DNA of 16,242 nucleotides from an uncultured Collinsella sp. (GCA_902490365.1 CABUDQ010000044.1:1-16242); one strand, 5' to 3'. Shown: positions 1-6,211, numbered from the stretch's first letter. Numbers and translations: made by a program. Notes: generated by a model from the sequence alone, not told the origin.

Positions 1-14
1 CCGTACATGTACGG
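1..14. repeat. 14-bp perfect palindrome at the window edge
   Basis: CCGTACATGTACGG equals its own reverse complement. It sits at the first base of the window, so it may be part of a longer inverted repeat or an operator whose left side cannot be seen. No promoter boxes were recognised beside it, and its function is unknown. Confidence 0.4.
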
Positions 15-72
15 ATGAATGTGGGAGGTGTTCGGATGAAGTCGATAATCAAGGGTCAAAAGCGGCTAGGTC

Positions 73-126
73 TGCTAAACCTGTTAAACTCTGCTAAAGT
101 TGCTAAACTTTGTTAAAGTTGTTAAA
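73..126. repeat. Array of six TGYTAAA heptamers (three 19-bp direct repeats)
   Basis: The heptamer TGCTAAA or TGTTAAA starts at 73, 82, 92, 101, 111 and 120. The spacing is therefore 9, 10, 9, 10 and 9 bp, which makes three imperfect 19-bp units each holding two heptamers. The array ends 6 bp before the ribosome binding site GGAGGAGGG (133-141) of the ATPase gene. The regularity and position suggest a binding array for a multimeric protein, possibly the ATPase itself in autoregulation, or an iteron-like site. That role is inference; the repeat is seen directly. The array also lies in frame with an upstream TTG at 110, which would add LKLLKL-type residues to the ATPase, but the ribosome binding site argues against that start. 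Confidence 0.85.
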
Positions 127-145
127 ACTAGCGGAGGAGGGTCGA

Positions 146-1228
146 ATGTCGAAAGCCATTAATCCCTTTAAGCCAACGGCGGGCATGAATCCGCCTGAGC
201 TTATCGGACGTGACGCTGTTTTGGATGATTTTGCCGAGGCCCTTGAGAATGGTCCTGGTGCTCCCGATCGACTCATGCGCATCTCGGGCGTCCGAGGCAC
301 AGGGAAAACGGTGCTTCTCAATGCATTGGGTGATCTTGCACGAAAAAAAGGATTCGAGGTTGTTGACGTCGCCTCGAATGCCGGTTTCTGCGGTAGAATC
401 CTCGAGGCTCTACAGCGAAATGTTCGTCTTGAGTCAATGTCGATTTCCCCATCAATTCTAGGAGTCAGCCTTGGCTCCGTTGAGGTATCGAAGTCGGCAT
501 CTCATCTGGGCGAGGCAATGTACGATGCCGCGAAGCGCGGAGGTCTGCTCATTACGCTCGACGAGATTCAGGATGCCTCAACTGAGGAAATGCGCGAGCT
601 GGGCAATGAGATGCAGCTTTTGATTCGCCAAGGGGCGAATGTCGCTTTTGCATTCGCTGGCTTGCCAACATCGGTGGATGGCGTGGTGGTTGATGATACC
701 CTTACGTTCCTTCAGCGGGCAAAACATATCGAACTCACTCGTCTCTCCGATTTTGAAGTCGGCGGATCGTTTGAGGATACAATGAGACGAGCGGGCAAGG
801 AGCTCGATGAAGACGCCGCTGAGCTATTAACAAAGGCTTCAGCAGGCTATCCCTTTATGGTCCAGTTGGTCGGATATTACGCTTGGCAGGTTGCTGCGCG
901 CAGCGGGGCGGAGAGCGTGAACGAAGGGTCTGCGCGTAAGGGTATTCAAGCGGCTCTTGATAGCTTTAATGCTATGGTGATTGCCCCGGCGCTGCGCAGG
1001 GTTTCAGAGCGACAGTTTCAGTATCTCGCGGCAATGGCTCAATGTGAGGGCGATGAGATTGCCAACGGTGATATCGCCAAAAAGATGGGGCTGCCGGCGA
1101 ACAAGGTCGGCTCGTATCGTAAACGTCTCATCGATGCGGGGTTGATTGAGCCTGCGGGCTATGGCTGTGTTTCGTTTGCAATTCCGTATATGCGCGACTA
1201 TTTGTTGGAGGCGGTGCGGGAAAGGTAA
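146..1228 (+). CDS. Archaeal-type AAA+ ATPase with C-terminal winged helix
   Basis: The product is a 360-residue P-loop ATPase of the archaeal ATPase / AAA_16 (Orc1/Cdc6-like) type. The Walker A motif GVRGTGKT is near residues 47-54, and Walker B LITLDEIQ, with the DE pair, near 133-140. The C-terminal 75 residues (from about 285) look like a winged helix: an 'IAKKMGLPANKVGSYRKRL' recognition-helix region followed by a wing. The ATG at 146 was chosen because GGAGGAGGG (133-141) lies 4 nt upstream; a TTG at 110 in the same frame lacks a site of its own. The gene stands alone, after a six-heptamer repeat array and just before a tRNA. Its codons look more A/T-rich than those of the envelope genes, which fits acquisition by transfer. 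Cellular role and substrate are unknown; nucleic-acid binding is inferred from the winged helix. Confidence 0.85.
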   Translation: MSKAINPFKPTAGMNPPELIGRDAVLDDFAEALENGPGAPDRLMRISGVRGTGKTVLLNALGDLARKKGFEVVDVASNAGFCGRILEALQRNVRLESMSISPSILGVSLGSVEVSKSASHLGEAMYDAAKRGGLLITLDEIQDASTEEMRELGNEMQLLIRQGANVAFAFAGLPTSVDGVVVDDTLTFLQRAKHIELTRLSDFEVGGSFEDTMRRAGKELDEDAAELLTKASAGYPFMVQLVGYYAWQVAARSGAESVNEGSARKGIQAALDSFNAMVIAPALRRVSERQFQYLAAMAQCEGDEIANGDIAKKMGLPANKVGSYRKRLIDAGLIEPAGYGCVSFAIPYMRDYLLEAVRER

Positions 1229-1253
1229 AAATGGAATCGCTCCAAATTCCCCC

Positions 1254-1282
1254 TTGCCCATCCTCGACTGTTTGGTTACTAT
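1254..1282 (+). promoter_or_regulatory. Promoter of tRNA-Ser
   Basis: A -35 box TTGCCC (1254-1259) and a -10 box TACTAT (1277-1282) are separated by exactly 17 bp. Transcription would start near 1289, about 8 nt before the mature tRNA 5' end, so the tRNA has its own transcription unit independent of the ATPase gene. Confidence 0.6.
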
Positions 1283-1296
1283 AGAACGGCTGTTAC

Positions 1297-1387
1297 GGAG
1301 AGCTGACCGAGAGGCCGAAGGTGCTCGCCTGCTAAGCGAGTATGCCCCAAAAGGGCATCTGGGGTTCGAATCCCCAGCTCTCCGCCA
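1297..1387 (+). tRNA. tRNA-Ser (anticodon GCT)
   Basis: This is a class II tRNA of 91 nt with an encoded CCA. The acceptor stem is GGAGAGC (1297-1303) with GCTCTCC (1377-1383), discriminator G1384 and CCA 1385-1387. The anticodon stem is CTCGC/GCGAG (1324-1328 / 1336-1340) with loop CTGCTAA, giving anticodon GCT at 1331-1333, which reads AGC/AGU serine codons. The long variable arm (about 1341-1358) pairs TGCCC with GGGCA. The T arm is TGGGG-TTCGAAT-CCCCA (1360-1376). Its 3' half is re-used several times in the next 300 bp. Confidence 0.97.
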
Positions 1388-1401
1388 GTAAGACTTTAAA
1401 G

Positions 1402-1427
1402 AAGGGTTCCGAAAGGGGCCCTTTTTT
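1402..1427 (+). terminator. Intrinsic terminator of tRNA-Ser
   Basis: A 9-bp stem AAGGGTTCC/GGGGCCCTT (1402-1410 / 1415-1423, with two G-U pairs) is closed by a GAAA tetraloop and runs into six T (1422-1427). It begins 14 nt after the tRNA CCA. A close paralogue lies exactly 190 bp downstream. Confidence 0.9.
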
Positions 1428-1441
1428 AGTTGAACCACGTT

Positions 1442-1569
1442 AGCTGGGGATTCGAACCCGAGAGGGCACGGGCGTTAAGCAAACGCGAAAGCGTTTGTAG
1501 CCCGTGGGCGAAAAGCTGCCAGGCTTTGAAGCCGGAGGGCATGCGTAGCATGCCCGGACATCCCCAGCT
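1442..1569. repeat. Hairpin-rich element closed by a 10-bp inverted repeat, tRNA-Ser related
   Basis: AGCTGGGGAT (1442-1451) and ATCCCCAGCT (1560-1569) are exact inverted repeats. Between them lie several hairpins: CCC-GAGA-GGG (1457-1466); ACGGGC...GCCCGT (about 1468-1504) enclosing AAACGC-GAAA-GCGTTT (1481-1496); AAAGC/GCTTT (about 1512-1527); and GGGCATGC-GTA-GCATGCCC (1537-1555). Both outer ends match the T-arm and acceptor sequence of the tRNA-Ser just upstream, with the left end in inverted orientation. No open reading frame with a ribosome binding site fits. It could be a small structured RNA, a palindromic mobile repeat inserted in a tRNA copy, or debris of a lost tRNA. The structure is seen; the role is unknown. 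Confidence 0.6.
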
Positions 1570-1617
1570 CTCCGCCAGTTTAACTTTAAAGAAGGGTCCC
1601 ATCGGGGGCCCTTTTTT
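1561..1617 (+). terminator. Duplicate of the tRNA-Ser 3' end plus terminator
   Basis: Bases 1561-1620 align without gaps to 1371-1430 at a constant offset of 190 bp, with 51 of 60 bases equal. The first 19 bases (tRNA 3' end through CCA plus GT) are identical. The terminator stem AAGGGTCCC/GGGGGCCCTT (1592-1600 / 1605-1613, ATCG loop) precedes T6. Compared with the first copy the loop has changed completely, and the stem differs only by a change that turns a G-U pair into G-C, so the hairpin is kept. There is no complete tRNA in front of this copy. Confidence 0.8.
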
Positions 1618-1626
1618 ATTATCGAG

Positions 1627-1651
1627 AAAGGGCATCTGGGGATTCGAACCC
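1627..1651. repeat. Third tRNA-Ser fragment (variable arm / T arm)
   Basis: AAAGGGCATCTGGGG (1627-1641) is identical to tRNA-Ser bases 1350-1364 (variable arm into T stem). The T loop that follows reads ATTCGAACCC, which is the inverted-strand version. CTGGGGATTCGAACCC occurs exactly at 1444-1459 and again at 1636-1651. The fragment cannot form a tRNA. It resembles the kind of 3'-half tRNA copy left by tRNA-targeting integrases, but no integrase is in the window. Confidence 0.6.
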
Positions 1652-1653
1652 TC

Positions 1654-1686
1654 AAAAAAGGAGGCATCCTTTCGGACGCCTCCTTT
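1654..1686 (-). terminator. Intrinsic terminator of the DD-carboxypeptidase gene
   Basis: Read on the minus strand, a 13-bp stem AAAGGAGGCGTCC/GGATGCCTCCTTT (one G-U pair) with a GAAA loop ends in six T. It lies 24 nt beyond the stop codon of the carboxypeptidase gene, so it ends that transcript before the tRNA region. Confidence 0.9.
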
Positions 1687-1710
1687 CAGCGAGTGTATTG
1701 TTCTTCGACC

Positions 1711-3051
1711 TTACACCTCGGGCGCCTTGGCGACGGTCTCGCTCTCGGCTGTGAGTGGGCGGTTGTCGATGCGGCGGCCCAGGCGGTCGAGCTTCACGAG
1801 TAGCCACTCAATGGGATTCGGCCCCGAGCCTTCTTCGTCGGCAACCAAATCCATGACGGCGATCTTGGTGCCGTCCTGCTTGAGCGTAATGCTGCCCACC
1901 TTGTCGCCCACATGCACCGTGCCCGAAAGATCGTCGTAGCTAACCTTTTCGGTCACCTCGCCGGCAAGGGAAAACACGGTCGCTTGCGCCGTAGGATCGG
2001 CGAGTGTGGCGTCGATCGTCTTATCAGTCCAGTCGGTTTGACCAATGCGCGCCATAAGCGGGTTGCCGTTGGCGGTCTTTTCCTGCGTGTTGGCGATCGC
2101 GACCGTCACCTTGTGACCGTAGTACCAATTGGCAAGGGTTGCGGTATCGGTAAAGCGCTGGTCGGTGGTGGTGGAGTTCAAAACGACGGTGTAGATCTCG
2201 TTGCCATCGCGGTTGTAGGCACCCGTAAAGCAATAGCCTGCATCGTCGGTAGTGCCGGTCTTGCCACCGATGTTGCCATCTTGGCCCAGCAAATAGTTAT
2301 GCGTGTCCATGGAATGCGAATGGTCGGTGCCGTCGGCGCCCGTGACCTCGATCCAGGAATCCTCGCTCGCTACGACCTCGCGGATCGTGTCGTTTTTCAT
2401 GGCCTCCTGCATCATCAGCGCTACGTCGTGTGCGGTTGAGTGCATATCGCCAGCCCACTCATCAAAGTCCAGACCATGCGGGTTTTCAAAAAGCGTACCG
2501 GTGCAGCCGAGCTTCTTAGCGCGCTCGTTCATGGCCTTCACAAATGTGGCCTCGGCGTCTTTGGTCTTAGGGTCGATCTTCTTGCCCACATATTCGGCGA
2601 GCACGATGGCGGCGTCGTTGCCCGAGGGAATCATCAGGCCGCGCAGCGCCTGCTCCACGGTAAGCTCGTCGCCTTCGAGCAAGCCGGCGGTCGAATTACC
2701 CACGGTGGCTGCGGCGTTGCTCACCGTGACCTTCTCGTCTATCTTGCAATTCTCGACGGTTAGGATTGCGGTCATGACCTTGGTGATCGAGGCGATTTTG
2801 ACCTGCTCATCGGCATCGCGCCCATAGTAGACGGTGCCGTCTTTGCCCATGACGAGGGCATTGGTCGCATCGATATCGGGCAGGTTTTCGGCCGTGATGC
2901 CGCGCTCATCGGCGGTTTTGCCGCAGACATTGTCGGTCGTGAGCACTTGGGCGCCGGCGACGGTGGGCACGCCAGCGGTAAGGGCGATAGCGCAGACAAA
3001 GCCGGCGGCAAGCTGGGCTGAGCGCTTTGCAAAAGAGGTGAGGGACTTCAC
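1711..3051 (-). CDS. Secreted serine-type D-Ala-D-Ala carboxypeptidase (PBP5/DacA family)
   Basis: The enzyme removes the terminal D-alanine from peptidoglycan stem peptides outside the membrane. All three penicillin-binding motifs are present in a 446-residue product: SITK (S88 nucleophile, K91), SGN (143-145) and KTG (264-266). The GTG at 3051 was chosen because translation then starts with a clean Sec signal peptide: basic MKSLTSFAKR, a hydrophobic stretch, and an AGA-type cleavage site near residue 33. Longer in-frame starts (for example ATG at 3120) would put about 23 extra residues before the signal and have no ribosome binding site. The GTG also lacks a strong site, so the start is less sure than the gene. 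The C-terminal 80 residues form a small domain after the catalytic part, with no obvious membrane anchor. The gene diverges from the VanRS-like pair. Confidence 0.93.
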   Translation of the reverse strand: MKSLTSFAKRSAQLAAGFVCAIALTAGVPTVAGAQVLTTDNVCGKTADERGITAENLPDIDATNALVMGKDGTVYYGRDADEQVKIASITKVMTAILTVENCKIDEKVTVSNAAATVGNSTAGLLEGDELTVEQALRGLMIPSGNDAAIVLAEYVGKKIDPKTKDAEATFVKAMNERAKKLGCTGTLFENPHGLDFDEWAGDMHSTAHDVALMMQEAMKNDTIREVVASEDSWIEVTGADGTDHSHSMDTHNYLLGQDGNIGGKTGTTDDAGYCFTGAYNRDGNEIYTVVLNSTTTDQRFTDTATLANWYYGHKVTVAIANTQEKTANGNPLMARIGQTDWTDKTIDATLADPTAQATVFSLAGEVTEKVSYDDLSGTVHVGDKVGSITLKQDGTKIAVMDLVADEEGSGPNPIEWLLVKLDRLGRRIDNRPLTAESETVAKAPEV

Positions 3052-3090
3052 AGGTTTCGCTTTCGACGGGATGGTCTCTTCTGGAACTAG

Positions 3091-3096
3091 AGTATA
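3091..3096 (-). promoter_or_regulatory. Possible -10 box of the carboxypeptidase gene
   Basis: The minus strand reads TATACT here, 40 nt upstream of the chosen GTG. It would give a leader of about 30 nt. No good -35 hexamer is visible at 16-18 bp, so an activator may be needed or the call may be wrong. Confidence 0.3.
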
Positions 3097-3166
3097 TCGT
3101 TTGCCGGCATCGGCGATCATCGCGTGCGTGCGTGGCCCACATCCGCGCCCGAACGGACACATTGGT

Positions 3167-3183
3167 CCTTAAGGTCGACTTAA
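3167..3183. promoter_or_regulatory. Overlapping palindromes between divergent genes (possible operator)
   Basis: TTAAG-GTCGA-CTTAA (3169-3183) is a 5-bp-arm dyad and overlaps CCTTAAGG (3167-3174), a perfect palindrome. It lies in the 197-bp gap between the carboxypeptidase (start 3051, minus) and the VanR-like regulator (start 3249, plus), 40 bp upstream of a possible -10 CATAAT (3223-3228) for the regulator. A role as binding site for that regulator is inference only. Confidence 0.3.
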
Positions 3184-3248
3184 TCGCCCGCGCTTGTTGT
3201 GTGTGGCACGCGCCGCCTCGGGCATAATGGAGCGCGAGAGGAGCACGC

Positions 3249-3944
3249 ATGAACGAGCGCATTTTGGTAGTTGATGACGAGAAAGCCATCGCCGACCTGG
3301 TTGGTATCTACCTTACAAAAGAGGGCTTTGATGTCCAGATTGCCTATAGCGGGGCCGATGCTGCCAAGGCAATCTTGGAGCAGGAGTTCGATCTGGCGCT
3401 GCTGGATGTCATGCTGCCCGATATCGATGGATTTGAGCTGCTGCGTACGATCCGTTCCAGCCATACCTATCCCGTGATCATGCTGACGGCACGCGATGCC
3501 CAGCAGGATAAGATCGAGGGGCTCTCGCTTGGCGCAGACGATTATGTGGTCAAGCCGTTCCGTCCGCTGGAGCTCATCGCGCGCGTGCACGCTCAGCTTC
3601 GCCGCTACACCAGCTACGGTAGCCGCTCGCAGGTGGCCGAGTCTCCGACCATCCAGCTCGACGGACTGGAGATCAACCGCGATGCTCGTTCCGTGACGGT
3701 GGACGGTGCGCCGGTGCGCCTTACGCCCATCGAGTATTCCATCTTGCTGTATCTGGTCGAGCATCGTGGTAGCGTGGTGCCCGTGGAGGACCTGTTCCGC
3801 GCGGTGTGGAACGAGGACTTTATGCCCGGCTCCAACAATACGGTTATGGTGCACATTCGCCATCTGCGCGAAAAGATCGGCGACGATGCCCAGAAGCCGC
3901 GCTTTATCAAAAACGTCTGGGGCGTCGGCTACATAATCGAATAA
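3249..3944 (+). CDS. VanR-like OmpR-family response regulator
   Basis: This 231-residue regulator has an N-terminal receiver domain with the acidic pair D9/D10, phospho-acceptor D53 in LLDVMLPD, T80 and K102. The run KPFRPLELIARV is characteristic of VanR-type proteins. The C-terminal winged helix (from about 135) is of the OmpR/PhoB class and ends in VWGVGYIIE. It should bind DNA as a phosphorylated dimer and control envelope genes. The ATG at 3249 follows GAGAGGAG (3236-3243). The kinase gene starts 25 nt after its stop, so they form one transcript. No vanHAX-type resistance genes are present, which means the VanR resemblance does not imply glycopeptide resistance. The nearest candidate target is the divergent carboxypeptidase gene. 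Confidence 0.92.
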   Translation: MNERILVVDDEKAIADLVGIYLTKEGFDVQIAYSGADAAKAILEQEFDLALLDVMLPDIDGFELLRTIRSSHTYPVIMLTARDAQQDKIEGLSLGADDYVVKPFRPLELIARVHAQLRRYTSYGSRSQVAESPTIQLDGLEINRDARSVTVDGAPVRLTPIEYSILLYLVEHRGSVVPVEDLFRAVWNEDFMPGSNNTVMVHIRHLREKIGDDAQKPRFIKNVWGVGYIIE

Positions 3945-3969
3945 CGCCTTTGATGGTGGGGGAGTAGAT

Positions 3970-5208
3970 ATGACAAAAGACGATAGGCGGGCATTCGAGG
4001 TACCCGATCGACTCTTTGAATACGTAAGGGCGGTCGTTGACAACCGTGCGTTAGCGACGGTGCTGCTCTTTTTGCTGAGTCTGCTGCTCATCGGCATTGA
4101 CAATATCGTTGGCATCCTGGCAGTTCTACTCATTGGCTTTTTGCTGATTGATCGATTCGAAATCGTTCGCCGCTGTGTGGTGATCGGCGGCGCCGCGTGG
4201 ACAATTACGTTGGCGATCGGGTCCATGGCGCTTGGCGGTATTGGCGAGCCCGTATTCTTTGACGCCGGCTTTGTGTTCAACATGCTTGGATTTGTGCTGG
4301 CGCTTGCCGTGTGCGTCCTGTTCTTCTGCGGACGCGCCCTGTACTACCAGGGTTACGAGCAGGGCGAGCTGCACGCCGACCGCGTGATTGCCGCCCGCAT
4401 TCAGGACCGTCTGATCGATAACCCCGACACATGGGACAACATTGACGGCGACTTCCTCGAGGTCGAGGGCGCGCTCAACCGGGCGCGCGATTGCGAGCGT
4501 AGGGTTCAACAAGCCCTGCGTGACGAATCCCACCGCAAAGATGACCTGGTGACGTACCTGGCGCACGACCTGCGCACGCCGCTCGCCAGCGTGGTGGGCT
4601 ACCTTTCGCTCTTGCAGGAGGCCCCCGATTTGCCGCTTGAGCAGCGCACACGTTTTACGGGCGTGGCACTCGACAAGGCCCACCGGCTCGATGCACTCAT
4701 CGAGGAGTTCTTCGACATCACGCGCTTTGATTTCCACGATATCGTGCTCACCCGCAGCTACGTCGATTTGGGGCTCTTACTGGCACAGGTGGCCGACGAG
4801 TTCTATCCCATTCTCAACGAACAGCATAAAGAAGCCCAGGTTGATATCTGCGAGGATCTGACGGTGCTCGTGGACGGCGACAAGATGGCTCGCGTATTCA
4901 ACAACATCATGAAAAACGCCGTTGCCTATAGCTATGAAGGCTCGATGATCACGATTGAGGCCAGACGTTTGGGTAACGGCGGCGTGCGCGTACGATTTAT
5001 AAACCAGGGCGATCCGATCCCTGAGCCAAAGCTCAAGGTGATCTTTGAGAAGTTCTATCGCCTGGATGCGGCGCGTGCGACCAATCGCGGCGGCGCTGGG
5101 CTGGGTCTCGCCATCGCCAAGGAGATTGTATGCGCGCATGGCGGCACCATCGCGTGCGAATCGACGCCCGAGCATACCGTTTTTACCATCGAGCTGCCCG
5201 CCGCGTAG
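3970..5208 (+). CDS. VanS-like sensor histidine kinase
   Basis: A 412-residue membrane kinase and partner of the regulator just upstream. About four hydrophobic segments fill residues 27-121 with only short loops between them, so there is almost no extracellular sensor domain; this resembles kinases that sense through their membrane part. A linker (122-190) leads to the H box YLAHDLRTPL with H199 as the phosphorylated histidine. The N box NIMKNAVAYS has N316, and the G box is GGAGLGLAIAKE (about 374-385). The usual DxGxG of the ATP lid region is replaced by NQGDPIPE, which as I recall is also seen in VanS-type kinases. The sequences around the H box (DLVTYLAHDL) and IFEKFYRLDAARAT are also VanS-like. 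A GGGGGAG site lies just before the ATG. Confidence 0.92.
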   Translation: MTKDDRRAFEVPDRLFEYVRAVVDNRALATVLLFLLSLLLIGIDNIVGILAVLLIGFLLIDRFEIVRRCVVIGGAAWTITLAIGSMALGGIGEPVFFDAGFVFNMLGFVLALAVCVLFFCGRALYYQGYEQGELHADRVIAARIQDRLIDNPDTWDNIDGDFLEVEGALNRARDCERRVQQALRDESHRKDDLVTYLAHDLRTPLASVVGYLSLLQEAPDLPLEQRTRFTGVALDKAHRLDALIEEFFDITRFDFHDIVLTRSYVDLGLLLAQVADEFYPILNEQHKEAQVDICEDLTVLVDGDKMARVFNNIMKNAVAYSYEGSMITIEARRLGNGGVRVRFINQGDPIPEPKLKVIFEKFYRLDAARATNRGGAGLGLAIAKEIVCAHGGTIACESTPEHTVFTIELPAA

Positions 5209-5311
5209 CGTAGGCGCCCTTACAAACACCTGACAATGCGCTCACGTGCGTATGAGCCGCGGTTTCTACTATCGATACTGCTGAATTGATATCGACGTGG
5301 AGGTATGCGGT
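5209..5311 (+). other. Gap before pstB with possible regulatory dyad
   Basis: No terminator is visible after the kinase stop. GCTCA (5240-5244) and TGAGC (5253-5257) form a 5-bp dyad, and CACGTG (5243-5248) overlaps it. A CTGACA (5230-5235) could be a -35 box, but no convincing -10 sits at 16-18 bp. Whether pstB is co-transcribed with the kinase cannot be decided from this sequence. Confidence 0.3.
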
Positions 5312-6187
5312 ATGACGGCTGGTGTGGCTATGGAGCCCACGGAGCTCGAGGAGCTAATGGAGGCGCGAGCCGAGGCTGCGCACGAGCGCGAAGTCGGAGA
5401 CGCGACGCGCCCCACGGCGCAGGATCTTGCCGCCTCGCCGACGCGCATCGATGTCGAGGGCCTCGACCTGTTCTATGGCGACCATCATGCGCTCAAGGAC
5501 GTGAATATCAAGATCCGCGACAAGCAGATCACCTCGTTCATCGGGCCTTCTGGCTGCGGAAAGTCCACGTTGCTGCGCTGCTTTAACCGCATGAACGACG
5601 GCATCAAGGACTGCCGCATCGAGGGCAAGATTGCGATCGATGGTCAAGATATCCTGGGCGATTACGACATCTGCCGCCTTCGCCAGCGCGTGGGCATGGT
5701 GTTCCAGCGCCCCAACCCGTTTCCCATGAGCATCTACGACAACGTCGCGTATGGTCCGCGCGGCATGGGCGTGCGCGATCGCGCCGTGCTGGATGAGCTG
5801 GTCGAGGATTCCCTTCGTCGAGCCGCTCTGTGGGATGAGGTCAAGGACAAGCTCAAGGAGTCGGGGCTGGGCCTTTCGGGCGGGCAGCAGCAGCGCCTGT
5901 GCATCGCCCGTGCACTTGCCGTGCAGCCCGACATTCTGCTGATGGACGAGCCCACGAGCGCCCTCGATCCCGTGTCGACGCTGGTGGTGGAGCAGCTTGC
6001 CTGCGAGCTCAAGGAGACCTGCACGTTGGTGGTCGTTACGCACAATATGCAGCAGGCGGCGCGCATCTCCGACTCGGTCGCGTTTTTCTTGCTGGGCGAG
6101 CTGGTGGAGCACGCGCCCACCGCTCAGCTCTTCAAAAAACCGACCGATTCGCGCACAGCGGATTATTTGACGGGACGTTTTGGCTGA
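5312..6187 (+). CDS. pstB: Phosphate ABC transporter ATPase PstB
   Basis: PstB is the cytoplasmic ATPase of the PstSCAB high-affinity phosphate importer. The 291-residue product carries Walker A GPSGCGKST (78-86), the Q-loop in VGMVFQRPNPFPMSIYDN, signature LSGGQQQR (188-195), Walker B ILLMDEP with E213, the D-loop SALDP and the H-loop H244. The ATG at 5312 follows GGAGG (5299-5303) by 8 nt; an in-frame GTG at 5297 overlaps that site and was rejected. About 40 acidic, alanine-rich residues precede the normal start of the domain (near IDVEGLDLFYG), which is longer than in most PstB proteins. The permease genes pstC and pstA and the binding protein pstS are not next to it, so it either works with parts encoded elsewhere or serves chiefly in signalling with the PhoPR-like pair downstream. 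Confidence 0.95.
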   Translation: MTAGVAMEPTELEELMEARAEAAHEREVGDATRPTAQDLAASPTRIDVEGLDLFYGDHHALKDVNIKIRDKQITSFIGPSGCGKSTLLRCFNRMNDGIKDCRIEGKIAIDGQDILGDYDICRLRQRVGMVFQRPNPFPMSIYDNVAYGPRGMGVRDRAVLDELVEDSLRRAALWDEVKDKLKESGLGLSGGQQQRLCIARALAVQPDILLMDEPTSALDPVSTLVVEQLACELKETCTLVVVTHNMQQAARISDSVAFFLLGELVEHAPTAQLFKKPTDSRTADYLTGRFG

Positions 6188-6197
6188 TACCATCTCG

Positions 6198-6211
6198 TAA
6201 AGGTACCTTTA
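6198..6211. promoter_or_regulatory. 14-bp perfect palindrome before the PhoP/PhoB-like gene
   Basis: TAAAGGTACCTTTA is a perfect palindrome in the 64-bp gap between pstB and the next regulator. A possible -10 TAAGAT (6216-6221) starts 5 bp after it, so a bound dimer would cover the promoter spacer. A role as operator is inferred from position; PhoB/PhoP-type regulators usually prefer direct repeats, so a different regulator may bind here. Confidence 0.45.

Noticed and set aside
36..116. Possible 26-codon leader ORF with GGGAGGTG five bases before its ATG
   Set aside because: It ends inside the heptamer array and its residues after the middle simply translate the repeats (LLNLLN-type). The bases are better explained by the array; no support beyond the ribosome-site-like word.
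1442..1579. A second complete tRNA-Ser gene
   Set aside because: Only the 3' end (TCCCCAGCTCTCCGCCA) matches. No 5' acceptor half, D arm or anticodon arm can be assembled from the bases before it.
1004..1939. Open frames across the tRNA region on both strands (containing SNPRCPFGAYSLSRR- or WGFEPxxAR-like strings)
   Set aside because: These are conceptual translations of tRNA-Ser and its fragments, a common source of false proteins. They have no ribosome binding sites and overlap the terminators.
3180..4283. 367-codon frame antisense to the VanR-like and VanS-like genes
   Set aside because: A shadow frame caused by G/C-rich third positions of the real genes; no recognisable domain and no start signal. 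The same applies to the long antisense frames over 5354-6193, 6564-7664 and 11327-12484.
3249..5208. Glycopeptide-resistance (van) cluster
   Set aside because: Only the regulator and kinase resemble van genes. No D-lactate dehydrogenase, D-Ala-D-Lac/Ser ligase or VanX/VanT-like gene is in the window.
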